From Gonocerus acuteangulatus (taxonomy: Eukaryota > Arthropoda > Insecta > Hemiptera > Coreidae): a stretch of 64,000 nucleotides of DNA. The notes under the pieces were generated by a model, which made no database searches, was not told the origin of the DNA, and saw nothing but the letters and a program-made list of their open reading frames with translations. The position numbers and the translations under genes are program-made. The stretch's first letter is position 1; each line of letters starts with the position of its first letter. This document shows, piece by piece, positions 43,670 through 55,982 of this stretch. Location of the stretch: assembly GCA_946811695.1 (NCBI GenBank), contig OX328124.1:26166626-26230625 (forward strand), in the 5' to 3' direction.

Positions 43670-44964
43670 TTATTTTCATGAGTTCTGCCCACTAAATGAT
43701 CCTATCTAATACATCTAATGTCTAGCACAACCCTGGTAAGATGTGGGCCAGAAGATTTTGACCCTAGCGATTTTGGTGGTTTTGCTCGCATTGTCTCAAC
43801 TACCAGCAGATTTTGGATAACTCATTTAGCGTTAAAATGTTTTCCCTGGTAGGATATAATCCTAAGACACGAAATACAGTATACAGAATTTAGCCATATC
43901 CCCAATTTTGATAAATCTATTAGTCCCTAAATTATTATTTTTTTGAATTTGGTTTACCAAAGAGGTGATATTGAGCTTTTTGTTCCAAAAACTTTACTTG
44001 GACACAATATTCTTCTTAACGTGCAATGTGTTTTGCTACACGAAGACTCAATATATTACATATCATGCTGAATACTACATAGCATTTTATTTTTTAAAAC
44101 GATATTTGAGCTAATTTTTCGCAATGAAGGAAAAATATGCTATGGCAACCCCTGCGAACATAGGCTCCTTAAGAGAACAAAAAAAAATATAAATATAATG
44201 AAATGCCTAATTAAAAATGCCAGGAAAAAAGGGGATATAAACGTTTATTCTAGTTTAAATCCTGATGAATAGGGTTTTAAGTCACTTAGAGCTTTGTTTT
44301 TAAAGCTTCTTAGCCATTAAAAGAGTTGTGGAAGAGGAAAACAAATCTTTTAATCCGAAATTATCTTACATAGAATGATGGTAACAAATTCCTCCAAGAC
44401 AAAGACAAAAATGATAAGCACATGAATTATCAATGTTCTCGACATAATTCAAAATTTATTACACAATAAAATAAAAATAAAATAGAGACATTTTTCCTAT
44501 TGTTAAGGAATAAAAATAAAAAATCTTCTCCGGAGCCTGAATTTTTCATTAAAGCAGGAATTAATTGTGACTTATCTCATTGTTGTCTTTATAAGCAGCA
44601 GGGTTTCTTCATTAAAGCGGCTGTTACAAAGATTTAAGACCGCAGAGGCACACTAAGTAGCCAGCCTAAAAGTGGTAGCGAAATCCGATTTTTATTAACC
44701 ATCCCGGCCAAAATGTCACTTTATTAAGAATCTTATAAGAATGTGCTCAAAGACTCTTGAGTAATACCCTAAAAGATTCAAGGGCATATGACATTTTTAA
44801 AATGTTTTGGTAAATGGATACGATCTACTTGTCTTTATTTAGGTATGGGGGGGGGGGGGGGTAAAAGCAGTACTCACGATTGGCAATATAATATACAAAT
44901 AACAAGACGTGATGAAGTAAATACACGAATAAGAATAATTCAATTATAATCAAAAGCTCATTTA
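43670..44964. other. No gene recognised
   Basis: Unclassified AT-rich DNA with a 17-base G run at 44849-44865. No coding frame is supported. Confidence 0.5.
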
Positions 44965-45313
44965 TTGGAATCACACATTGAACCACATTCTCATTTGATA
45001 ACAAAACAATACAGGCAAATATGTCAGATACACAACAGAAAACAAACAACAAACACCAACAAGACATTTCTGAATTATTTACTGAAAACACAAATTGTTA
45101 CCATTCTACACTACCTACATAAAATAAACCTTAATGACAAAATACGACACAAATTACCGTAATAATGCGTCTCTGAAGCCAATGTAAATTTATGTTTGAG
45201 TAATAGTAATAAACTATTTGTTTATTTATTAATATGAACCTATTTTTTAATAATTGTTTTTGTGTGAGCAAATCATCCGGCTGTTGTGGAACTTCGTAAA
45301 TAAATAAATTAAT
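44965..45313 (+). pseudogene. LINE ORF2 C-terminus and 3' end, third copy
   Basis: Across a frameshift the end reads ELFTENTNCYHSTLHYLHKI and NLNDKIRHKLP to a stop near 45160, comparable with ELLTEGSPYINSILQYLKDI in the copy at 7300-7577. The 3' region ends with GAGCAAATCATCCGGCTGTTG and TAAATAAATAAAT, like the tail at 7975-8011. Decayed. Confidence 0.6.
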
Positions 45314-45499
45314 CAACAAGCATAATTTCTGTTTCAAAGAACGGCAAAGTAATTACAAGAACAGCACTGCAATGGACACTAAGAAGAATGTGCCCTTTCT
45401 TACAGTTCGAATAATAATCCCCTCCGTTGCCCGTTGGAGGGCTGACTGGGGAGCTTGAGGATCGTCTTAAGCGATTAATAGTTTTCTCAGATTTATACT

Positions 45500-45785
45500 C
45501 GATACCCCCAGGGATGCCAATATTTCACACCGGTATGCCGAGTTGAAGTGGCTATTTCCATCAATTCGACGACAATACTTCCTAGGTTCCTTCCTTTACC
45601 AAACCATTTCTTCCAAATCTCCTTCCACTCATAAAACAGCCTTCTTCGACCGTTCCTTCATCTCCCGAGCCTCCTCCTTCTGGAACTCAATCTCTCTTTC
45701 CATTCGACACTCTCCTTCCTTACCTGTATTTAAAACCCGCCTCTTTGCTTTTCTTCTGTCCTCCCAGGAAGACGCTTCTTAAGAT
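45500..45785 (+). pseudogene. CR1/L2-like LINE ORF2 C-terminal end
   Basis: The frame ends AFFDRSFISRASSFWNSISL, SIRHSPSLPVFKTRLFAFLL and a stop. The pattern SxxxRxSxxWNSLPxxIxxxxSxxxFKxxLxxxL is the usual C-terminus of CR1/L2/Daphne-type LINEs. The RT domain is absent, as expected for 5'-truncated copies. The 3' UTR runs on to (CATT)-type repeats at about 46893-46912, interrupted by Helentron-like copy E. Confidence 0.65.
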
Positions 45786-46071
45786 TTGACCACTAAGAAG
45801 ACCAGTTTAGCTATGTAAATTATGTTGTTGTTTTCTTCTCTTGTTTATGCATTTATTTTTATTCATATCCTTTTATAGCCCCCATTTCTTTAATATTTAT
45901 TTAATTTAATTAACTATTTAATTATATTCTCATCCCCCTCTGAATATTGTATCATCATTGCTCCAATCCAATTATAATTATTGAGGTTGCACTCATGACG
46001 GAATTTTTGAAAAATTTCTTCGAATCTTTATCGATCCTACCTAGTAGACACCGAAAATGACCCCAGTTAAA

Positions 46072-46122
<51 letters not shown>

Positions 46123-46915
46123 TACATTTATAGTTATATATGTGTCCGTTAACACGATAAAGGCCAGAGTTTTTGTTTCTTCCCCACGAAACTTGGTATG
46201 TAGTATTCCCCAATCAAACGATTGAACGAGTTCGTTAACCAACAACATCAGTCCATCCGGAGGGGGGGGGGGTTACTCCGGAGTCAAAGTTATTTGCCAA
46301 TACCAGTTGTAATTTTTGTTATATTTCAACAAAACTCGGTATTCATTCTGGCCAACTAAAGAGAAAAATGTGTTGTAAAAATAAACTAAATCGGTCCATC
46401 AGGAGGGGGGGGGGGTTTACTCCGGACTCAAATTACTAATTTGCTCACACCGGTCGTAATTTCTGCTCTATTGTAACGAAACGCGGCATACGTCCTGGGT
46501 AACTAATAAGGAATATGTGCTGTAAAAATGAACTAAATCGGTCTATCGGAAGGGGGAGGATTTACTTTTTACTATGTTTGAATTGAATTGAAACAGGTGT
46601 TCATAACAAATTCAAATGAGCAGAACTATTTATGTTTTTATTTTATTTATCTATATAGGTTATTTTCAGCAAATTATTCAGGAATGCACTTGACCCAAGT
46701 GCATTCCCAGAATTGGGAATAATTCCCAATTCTGTGGAATGTGTTTAGTTACGCAGCTCCTGCGTGATGGACTTTTTATGACTTTGTTTTTTCTCTATTT
46801 ATAGTTATATTTTTAGGTTAAATTTGTTTATTCAACTCTATGTATTTATTTTTATTCTTATGGGACGAAGTTCCAGAATAAAGTAATTTTTTTCATTCAT
46901 TCATTTATTTATTTG
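45786..46915 (+). mobile_element. 3' UTR of the CR1/L2-like LINE, split by copy E
   Basis: AT-rich UTR to about 45978 and again after 46773, ending ACGAAGTTCCAGAATAAAGT then CATTCATTCATT. CR1/L2 elements end in short tandem repeats instead of poly-A, which this fits. Confidence 0.55.
45979..46773 (+). mobile_element. Helentron-like element, copy E (5' truncated)
   Basis: Begins inside the left terminus (TTGAGGTTGCACTCATGACG), holds a TA tract (46076-46118), TCCGTTAACACGATAAAGGCC and three G-tract units. It ends with ACGCAG-CTC-CTGCGT and GATGGAC at 46773, followed by T. Near the 3' end two perfect hairpins have appeared (46681-46734) that other copies lack. Confidence 0.65.
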
Positions 46916-46935
46916 AATTCCCTTCTAAGGAATGT

Positions 46936-47186
46936 CTTCGTTCACTGGTTGAATTCGGCCTCCCTGACCGTCCCTAGGCCAACCTAGCCTTTAATTAATT
47001 TAATAATGGGTACCTTGGTGGGTGCTAATGACTCTAGCAGTCGAAGCAGCCAAGAGGAAAATCAGGCGGCCGGAGCATAGTACTGACCACACTATCTCCC
47101 TAGTGTGCTTTAGGGTCATGAATCAGATACCTCTATAGTATCTGCCCCTCAGGGCCCTCGTGGCCTGTTACGGGACTGATTTTTTT
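46936..47186 (+). mobile_element. Family C SINE, 5'-truncated
   Basis: Lacks the tRNA head but has GAATTCGGCCTCCCTGACCG, GGTACCTTGGTGGGTGC, GGCGGCCGGAGCATAGTA, GCCCCTCAGGGCCCTCGTGG and ends GGGACTGATTTTT. A perfect 13-bp duplication TTCTAAGGAATGT flanks it (46923-46935 and 47187-47199). Confidence 0.9.
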
Positions 47187-47230
47187 TTCTAAGGAATGTG
47201 CTTACTTATGCAGCTCCTAAGTAATGAACT
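47187..47230 (+). mobile_element. 3' terminus of a worn Helentron-like copy
   Basis: TTCTAAGGAATGTGCTTACT and TATGCAGCTCCTAAGTAATG correspond to the family end TTCTGAGGAAAGTGCTTAGT/TATGCAGCTCCTGCGTGACG. The SINE at 46936 landed in it. Confidence 0.6.
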
Positions 47231-48315
47231 CAAGATAACCATCTCATTATATATGAGAATGAGATCGGGTTTTTAGCCTTTATACCCTCTGCCTTGAATA
47301 TTACTGGAAGTGGAAGAACAAAGTGAGGAGCATGCTCCTAGTCTTGCGGTATTGGCGATAATGATTTCCTATTGCAGTACATTTCTACAAATAATTACAT
47401 CCAAAACCTGCCGACTCGAATGTTTCACTTTAGGTATAAATCTTCTGATAAGGATAACCCTAAAATAATTATGCTAAATAAATGGTAAGATCTTCATACC
47501 ACTTGAGTAAACTGTTTGAATTAGCTAAAGACATTAATTAATGTGAGGACAGGAGCATGGGATGGATGAAGACGCCCCCCAGGTATGGAACACATTGACT
47601 ATAGAGGGTGCAAGAACCACGCCCTAAGGAGCTTACCGTCTTAATGAGGAGGATGAGGCCGTAAGTAAGAGGATTATAAAGTACACGCCCTATGTATTGT
47701 TTAGGCCCTTGGATTCACTGGAGAATATGTCTTAACGAACTATCAAATCCTATCAGATATGCTGGCAGGTATCAAGATAATGCGCTAATTAGACCAACCT
47801 CATGCTACCCAAAGGTTGTACAATCTTATCGCAGCCTTCGTTTCGTGGCTGGAAGTAAACAAATAACAAGTGTCTCCTATGTAGATTTCTTGGCAGAATA
47901 TAGCTGATGCCTTCAATTATTTTGAAAGTAAAGTCACCTCCCTCCTTTCGTGGGAATCGAACCCACGGCCTTAGGCAAAGAGTGCCACCGGGTAATTATA
48001 TTAGACCTCAGGTGAATCTGAGAATACGCAGAAGGGTCTAGAAAATGACAGAAGGAGAAACATAAAACCCTTCAAAAAGAACGTAACCTTCATTTCCAGA
48101 TTACAGGCACGGATTTCTCAAAATGAGAGATATGCATGAGTTAGCACATAGAACTGTAAATGAACTAGATTTTAAATAGTTCATTTACATGTAAACAGTA
48201 TTTAAAAATGTATAGAAAGTAGTATGTGTTAAAAATAGCATGTATATGATATGAAAGTTATGCATGCCGTTAGCACATAGAACCTCAAAAACCAGAATTT
48301 ATATTATATGGATGC

Positions 48316-48320
<5 letters not shown>
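47231..48320. other. No gene; one worn SINE fragment
   Basis: A short family B SINE remnant (minus strand, GTGGGTTCGATTCCCACGAA) lies at 47935-47994. Nothing else was recognised. Confidence 0.55.

Positions 48321-48388
<68 letters not shown>
48321..48388. repeat. (TA)n microsatellite
   Basis: About 34 TA units. Confidence 0.97.
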
Positions 48389-48389
<1 letters not shown>

Positions 48390-48469
48390 CTTTATATAAA
48401 ATAATTAAATTGTTTATAGATAGTATGAATTCAGAAATACAAACATAAGTAGGTATATATCTCCAAATA

Positions 48470-48680
48470 TAAATTAAATAAAAATAATAATAAAATAAAA
48501 GTAAAATAGTAAATAAATAATAAAAGTATGACCATCCATCATCACAAAAATTGCACAATATCACAACCTGAATGATACTCAAACAAAACAAAAACTAGAT
48601 GAAAATAAACAAAAAAACTTCGGGCAACGATAACCACGAAGTTGTTTGATCTGAAATCCAATCTCAAAATGAGATCGCTT
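48470..48680 (-). repeat. Repeat shared with 25793-26075
   Basis: Minus strand ATCAAACAACTTCGTGGTTA, TCGTTGCCCGAAG, GTGCAATTTTTGTGATG then T-rich sequence, in the same order as the other copy. Possible LINE 3' region. Confidence 0.45.
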
Positions 48681-49063
48681 TTTCATAAAATGCATTAGAA
48701 ACGTTTTTGTAGGAAATGTACTAAGCTTTTGAATACATATTCTCCCACCGATTTTAGGCTATTAAAAAAATATATGCGATAATCCTAGAAGAAGATCTAG
48801 TTTTACTTCTTTCTCTTGCTGGGGAGATGGTTAGATTTGATTTCTCGCATAAGAAAAGCAGAAGTGTATCTTGAAGCCTATACAGTCAAATCTGTAAAAT
48901 CAACTGTTTTGTTTTTGTACGAATTTAGTTAAACCAATGTTGTTCCTATAGGCCACTTCGGCTAGTTACTGAACTTGATCTATTGTTTGAGACAAAGTAT
49001 TTTTGTAACAAATTTCGTCAAAAGCGGACCATTTTTGGGCCCGGTATATATGGACACTTATTT

Positions 49064-49345
49064 TTGTTGGAATTGCTGGATGGTGTATATTGATCAGTAG
49101 GATGATAAAAGTCCAAAATTTCGCCTGGTATTTTATTTTGCAAAACGTTTTCAGGGACTAACCCCATTTTCAATGCCCTGGCCAAGGCTCCTGACTTGTG
49201 GCTCTAGGAGCAAGGCTCAACTGAATAAGAACCTATGCATGGGAATTCAATATGCGCCTTAATCCCTGAAAACGTTTTGCAAAATAAAATACCCGTTGAA
49301 ATTTTGGACTTTTTTCATCCTTCTACCTCTGAGTTCTACAAAAAA
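49064..49345. mobile_element. Foldback/Penelope-like element, copy 1
   Basis: TGTTGGAATTGCTGGATGGTG start, then inverted arms GCAAAACGTTTTCAGGGACT (about 49140) and GTCCCTGAAAACGTTTTGC-type inverse (about 49264), enclosing CTAGGAGCAAGGCTCAACTG. Ends near CTTTTTTCATCCTT. All segments match copy 2 at 57897-58514 in the same order. Confidence 0.7.
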
Positions 49346-50380
49346 AACTTGTTTAGTCGGCACTTCCGGATTTTGTCATATGTTATAACAAAGTTATAAG
49401 CGAATTTATTAATCAGGATTTTGAATATATGTTGGATGTGAGAATTCAAGAGCACCCTGAGGGAAAGTAGGTTACTAACAAAACAATATTGTCTGTAGTG
49501 AAGTACTTTGTTAATTTTCCTCGACTGTTAATTTCCAAACTCGAGTTTAAATAATGTAATATATGGGTTAATTTGGGGGAAAATATGATTTCTATCCCGA
49601 CGGGATGATGAAGGTTAAAGGGATTATCCGACGAGCAGAATTGCGGGAATTACTGAAAACGCCGGGTAGTTGTGTGGGATTGTTTGGAAATCCCTCAGTT
49701 TGAAGTGGGCGGATTTATCCCCGCATAAATATCCCATTCTACGTGCCCCATTAATTTCATCTTGAGAACATCGCCCTGATTTTGCAACAATGCGAATCGA
49801 TCCCCGATTTCGACTCCGATTCCTATATTGCACCGAGGAAATGGAGTGCAACAACCGGTACAGACTTTGCATAACAATTACTCGCTGATACAGCCCCCCC
49901 CCTCCGTCCCCTCGTCGTTCTGTTTTGTGTACGAACGGGTTTTCCAAACGATTTGCCCGGGCAGTTTGTTCGCAAGCCCCTTGCAACAATGTGCGGGACC
50001 CTGAAACGTGCATTACAGTAATAGAGTTATGCAATATCAATTATGATTGCTTGAACGCGCCCAATGGATTTCGAGGGGTTTCAGATAAATGGTTTGTTCA
50101 AGAACAGCTGGGAGTTCGATAATTATTACAATGATTTATATTATTACTATTAACTTGAAAATAAAACGACTTATTCCGTGATTTCTTTTTTGTAGTTTTT
50201 AGTAGGATACCTGAAATATGACCTATTTTTTGGCTAAAACTTATTTTTTCATTATTTCTTTTAGATAATTTATATTTATATATTCTTAATGTAAGTGAGT
50301 GTGTTAATATATACATATTGACACACTCACACATTTCGTATATATGGGGTGTATCGCAGGTTGATAACAATAGCCAATGG
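49346..50380. other. No gene recognised
   Basis: The 49600-50110 part is GC-balanced and open for 138 codons on the minus strand (49624-50040), but the product has no recognisable domain and other frames overlap. Possibly single-copy host DNA. Confidence 0.5.
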
Positions 50381-50381
50381 C

Positions 50382-50593
<212 letters not shown>

Positions 50594-50730
50594 TATTTAC
50601 AGAATATCATAGTCTACAATTTCAATTGTATTGTGCAATATTGATACTGGTTACTTGCCGACGCTTCACGTGTCCCAGTTGTCAGCCGAATACCTTGCTT
50701 GTTTGGAAGGATTCTAGGATGACCTGGAGC

Positions 50731-52525
50731 CAGAGTTGGGCGTAATCATAATTATGATTACGATTACGATTATAATTATAGACTCACGAAATATAATTAC
50801 AATTACGATTATAATCACAGACTCAGGAGATATGATTACGATTACGATTATAATCGTAATTACAGCTGTGATTACGATTACACTTGTAATCACACCTGAG
50901 GTTATAATTACAATCGTAATCACATTTTTCTGTAATTACAGCTGTAATCACAAATTTCTTCTGTAATTACAAATGTAATCACAGAAACAGCTGTGATTAC
51001 ATTTGTAATTACAACTAATTTTTCTGCACTTACAGCTGTAATCACATTTTTTTCTATGATTATTGCTGTAATCACAGCTGTTTCTGTGATTACGAACGTA
51101 ATCATAAATGTTTTCTGTAATTACGAATGTAATCACAAATTTTCTGTGATTACGAACGTAATCGGACCTTTTTTTTCTGTGTTTTCCGCACTAATGACAA
51201 TTTTGCTCTTGTGAATATAATTTCATTCTCCAGCAATAAAATGTATCAAATAGTTTTATCACCTAATTATGAGGTTTGTAAATAAAAACTAGTGTTAGGC
51301 AAAAATTAGCGACCGTGAAACGCCGATACGGGGGCGCTACCGAATAAACTCAGCGCCAAAATTTGTCATCTCAATGTTCACTTCCGGTCTGCTCTGAGCA
51401 TTATTCCAGGACTTTAATAAAATGTTTACTAGTAACCTTTTTTTTTATTTATCATAATTAGATGAGAAAACTATTTGTTAGATTGTAATTTTAGGAGAAT
51501 AAAAGAAGTATAGCAGATTAATTAAGATGAAGTTTTGTTTTTTTTCTTATATTAGGTACTTGATGAAAATTGCTAACTAATGAAGTGCCTAAATTAGCTT
51601 GTTTTCTCCCTTTCTCTAAAGGGAGAAAACAAGCTTATGGCGTCAACCTTATAAGGCAAACCAAATGTTCACATGGAAGCGAGAAATATCCTCTTTTGAG
51701 ACCACAAAGGTTACGAAAATACCGGTGATTCAAATTATCGTAATTTTTTTAAGGGGGGGGGGGGGGGTTTAAATGTTCACGAAATTTCAAAACAAAGAAT
51801 TAACATATTCTATTAAAAATTTTCAAAATGACACGAGGAATTTTGAACTTGCAAGAAGGATTTTTGTCAAATCAGAAGAGTTACTCAACTTAAGGTGGTA
51901 AGCTAGTTTCCAACGCGTTGACAATTGGCCCGAAATCACATCGGTGAAATCGGAGGAAAAGTGTAATCAGAACTCTAATCACAGGAAATATTGTGAGTAT
52001 ATCCAATCAAAATGGGAAAAAAGAATGCTTGAAATTATATTCACAAGAGCAAAGTTGTTATTAGTGCGGAAAACACAGAAAAGAAGGTCCGATTACGTTC
52101 GTAATCACAGAAAATTTGTGATTACAGTCGTAATTACAGAAAACATTTATGATTACGTTCGTAATCACAGAAACAGCTGTGATTACAGCCGTAATCATAG
52201 AAAAAAATGTGATTACAGCTGTGATTGCAGAAAAATTAGTTGTAATTACAAATGTAATCACAGCTGTTTCTGTGATTACATTTGTAATTACAGAAGAAAT
52301 TTGTGATTACAGCTGTAATTACAGAAAAATGTTGTGATTTCGATTGTAATTATAACCTCAGGTGTGATTACAAGTGTAATCGTAATCACAGCTGTAATTA
52401 CGATTATAATCGTAATCGTAATCATATCTCCTGAGTCTGTGATTATGATCGTAATTGTAATTATATCTAGTGAGTCTATAATTATAATCGTAATCGTAAT
52501 CATAATTATGATTACGCCCAAGCTG
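50731..52525. mobile_element. Large hAT-type foldback element
   Basis: Starts CAGAGTTGGGCGTAATC and ends GATTACGCCCAAGCTG, flanked by a perfect 8-bp duplication CCTGGAGC (50723-50730 and 52526-52533), the hAT hallmark. Two inverted arms of about 490 bases (50731-51224 and 52032-52525) consist mostly of GATTAC/GTAATC words spaced at 10-20 bases, such as CTGTGATTAC..GTAATTACAG. The 807-bp centre is AT-rich and has no transposase. The first 11 bases equal the MITE at 11880, so one transposase could have moved both. The ITIV-type frames here are translated repeats. Confidence 0.95.
51596..51635. repeat. Perfect 18-bp hairpin
   Basis: AGCTTGTTTTCTCCCTTT and its exact inverse around loop CTCT, inside the centre of the hAT foldback. 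Its role is unknown. Confidence 0.95.
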
Positions 52526-52533
52526 CCTGGAGC

Positions 52534-54117
52534 TACCTTACGCCAATCACAGCTTGCGACTAGCAGGGAGGATTGCAGGCGAATGAGACGTGTCCTGTGA
52601 TTTCATGAGGAGAGAAGATATCCATCGATGTCACTCACAATAATATAATTTCACTGATTTTTTATCACTCCACGACACTACACTACCTTTGTAGATCTCG
52701 GGGCCACTTCCTATGGGGTGAAATTAGACCGAAAATTTAGTTAAAAGCTGCCTACCGCATGTTTATATCTGTTTTTTTTTTTTTTTTTTTTCAGAAATAT
52801 GCCGTTCTGAAAGATATTTAGAAAAAAAAACGTGTTTTTGGGAAAACAATTTCAATTTTCTCTGTTCGTACTCAATTGTTTTTCAATTTTACCTTACTTT
52901 TTTCAAATCAGAATTAAATTTTCTTTAACGTATATTGTCTTTTTCTGTTGAAAAAGGTGATATTAATAAAAAAAAGTCTACTTACCGACAAACTTATGAA
53001 AATCACTACTCTTCCAAAAAACTGCCCAATTTTACGAATAACGTAAAGATTAATTGCCTTTTCAATGTAGTACTCAGAATTGAGATAATTTCTTACCTTT
53101 ATATTGTAATTGGAAATTTATGAGGATAAACAACTGATAAATAAAACAAATATCATGTTTATTTTTGCGATCTTATCAGAAGTAAATGAAAATTATTCTT
53201 GTTGAAATTTATATTTAATGATTTCTGTAAGTCTTTTTAAATATTTTTAAAAGTCTACGGTGGTTCAGTTTTAGGAATTTCTCTATGAACTAAGAGCTAA
53301 ATTATTATTTTTAATTTATTTTATTTTTATTTCAAGAGCTCCACAACAAAGCCGATTTCCTCTAATTTAAATAAAAACAAAACCAATTGAAATTTCTACT
53401 ATTAACAAGAAAAAAAGTTGTAAGATTAAATACAATACAATTATAATAGAACACAAAAATAATAGAAAAATAATTTAACTCTTGTTTATAAAATATTCAC
53501 AGCATTGTCACTGAAACGTTTTTCATTTTGTATTCATGAAGATCACAGGATAGCATTAATGCATTTTTTTTTTCTAGAAAATTCTGATATTATGTACAAA
53601 TACAGAAAAAAAAAAAAAAAAAACATTTACTTTTCCTGAATTTTAACTGTTTCTTCTTTGTGAGACACAGTTTTTGTAGGAGATCTCAGATGGCTACCTT
53701 TCACAAATTTGCTTGTTTTCCCTTTGTTAGAGGATTCTTTATTCCAATCAGCCACTGGCTAAATCAATTTTTTTAGATCCGGCGCTAAATTTAATTTTTC
53801 TTTAAATGTTACTGTTCAAAATGGTAAATAATACAATCTCCATACTATTGCACTAAATCTAAGTACTTAATAAAGTGGTTCTCTTGTTAAAAAAAAAGTG
53901 TAAAGAAATTATTATTACAAGGATTGTAAGACCAAAGAGATGTTACGGAAATAGCTACATGGCAAGGGTTAATGCGAAAAGATAGGGTGCTTAGACGAGG
54001 CCGGAATAAATGGGAAGGGGAGGGTAACATAATATGAGATTGAGACAGGAGGGGACAACTGACGGTAACTTAAATAGAGAGGGTTCGATAGTGAATGAGG
54101 GAGAGGGAGGGAGAGAG
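52534..54117. other. No gene recognised
   Basis: AT-rich with several A and T runs. No coding frame or known repeat was seen. Confidence 0.5.
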
Positions 54118-54120
54118 AGG

Positions 54121-54194
<74 letters not shown>
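54118..54194. repeat. (GA)n microsatellite
   Basis: About 35 GA units preceded by GGGAGAGGGAGG purine-rich sequence. Confidence 0.95.
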
Positions 54195-54198
<4 letters not shown>

Positions 54199-54865
54199 AT
54201 GAGGCACCGAGAGATACGGGTGGATGATTCTGAGCCTGTATTATTTGTAGCGATTCCTATTAGTGTACATGCGGGGAAGGGTAGACTATAGCAAATCCTT
54301 CATAACAATACACATCAACTTGGGCTTCATTAGCGAATCTAAGCGCCTTACAATCCTTCCTCTTAGAAAATAAATCAAATGCTTACATAATTTAAATATA
54401 ATTGGAATAACAAAGTTCTAGGAATAATATGTATTTCAAGAGAAAATGAAAATTCTTTTTATACAAAACCCATTATTATAGAGATTGAAAATTAATAGTT
54501 GCAGACACTGGCGTATCTGCGTGTTTCAAAGCAAAGCGGTATTTAATACGCCACAATACAAAACTTACTACCAATGGAATGTTGGCAAACCTTCTGCTAA
54601 AAGGGCAACGTAAAAACATAACACCTGGATCGCAAGGATTTGTTTGTAGTACGCTGTTTAAAATATTGATAGAGTCCGAACATAAAATTTGGTTATCTAG
54701 ACGAAGGGCAGTCACTTTAAAAATAGCCCTATTTTTTATTTGTAGATAAAAAGTTTAAATAAAAAATGAAGGAAAACTCGTGCGATGATGCAATATGTAT
54801 ATGCTGACGAGCATTTTGGTATTTTTTTTTTATTTATTTATTTTTTTTTAATTTGGGTATATTTA
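54195..54865. other. No gene seen
   Basis: AT-rich sequence before a Helitron-like copy. Confidence 0.5.
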
Positions 54866-55398
54866 TCTATATATATTAAAATCAGGTGTTTTTCTGTCTG
54901 TTTGTTCCTTATACAAATCCACAACGTTTGACCGATTTTGATCCAACTTAGCACACAAGTAGGTCTTGATCCGGGGATTGTCATAGGTTAGGTCAAAATC
55001 GTCTGTCAGCTGTTTGTTTCTTATACATTCCTTTCTAGGACTCACAGTTTGGAGGTAATTGAGTGATCCCGAACATTTAAGGCTCGGGCACACATGAAGC
55101 GATCCGTATCGCGGCGGGCAGCGATCCAATGATCGTCGCGGTATTCGGCAATTAGGGGACATCACATGGGACGCGATTTTTTAGTGAGCAATACTACTAA
55201 TGTTGTTAATTTAAATTAAGCCTATACATTTAACTAGCTAGAATACTATGAATTATGTATAAAACGAACCAGATAGAATTTATGTATCCTTTTATTAAAA
55301 CAACATAACCGATCGCGCCCTGTGAACCCGGACAGTTACAGATTTGCGTCATAAGATTCTAATATTCCTTATTTGGTTTCTAATTTATTTTTAATTTG

Positions 55399-55441
<43 letters not shown>
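54866..55441 (+). mobile_element. Helitron-like element, copy 2 (3' replaced by TA tract)
   Basis: Starts TCTATATATATTAAAA, then TTTTTCTGTCTGTTTGTTCC, TTGACCGATTTTGATCCAAC and TCCGGGGATTGTCATAGG as in the copy at 240. An extra 280 bases (about 55020-55315) separate the two halves. It rejoins at CTGTGAACCCGGACAG and runs into a (TA)n tract at 55404. The CTAG end is not seen. Confidence 0.7.
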
Positions 55442-55445
<4 letters not shown>

Positions 55446-55816
55446 CATATATTTATATATGTACACACCTATATTGTAAACCCGTGTCCCAATATGTAGG
55501 AGTGTATTTAGTAGAGAGTTAGTTTGCTGAGAGGGTTTGCATGGGGGTGTTCCTATTGACGATGGGGTTGCCTTGTGTATGTTTTGTCGGTAGGTAGATT
55601 CTAAGCTTTAGTGTAATGTTCATTACTGCGAGTAGGTGGATGAGTTCTCGACGATACGGCTCCGGCGGAGAACTGGATGGAAAGCTTATGTGTCTCACCC
55701 TCCTCGGGTGGGGGCTTGGTTAAGACCGGCACTTGGCATAACGCCCTAACTTCACAAATATCATCAAACTTCTCAAACTTGAAGGGATTCCAGCGGAGTC
55801 AACCTAAACTTGTCCC
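55442..55816. other. No gene seen
   Basis: Sequence without recognised family between microsatellites; short frame at 55677-55865 runs into a TC repeat and is not credible. Confidence 0.5.
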
Positions 55817-55822
55817 TCTCTC

Positions 55823-55859
<37 letters not shown>

Positions 55860-55936
55860 CGTTAAGTAGACTAGAAACGAACGGAGGGAGCGTTCGGTCT
55901 CTTGGAGAACCCCTAACAGGACGACAGGCGGAGAGA

Positions 55937-55980
<44 letters not shown>
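55817..55980. repeat. Two (CT)n tracts with an 80-bp spacer
   Basis: CT repeats at 55817-55856 and 55939-55980 enclose a GC-balanced spacer. Confidence 0.95.

Positions 55981-55982
<2 letters not shown>

Noticed and set aside
49624..50040. 138-codon minus-strand gene
   Set aside because: GC-balanced DNA gives chance open frames; no domain or gene context was seen and frames overlap on both strands.
50714..52600. Frames coding ITIV-rich or NHRK-rich peptides
   Set aside because: They are translations of the GATTAC/GTAATC arms of a hAT foldback, mirrored on both strands.
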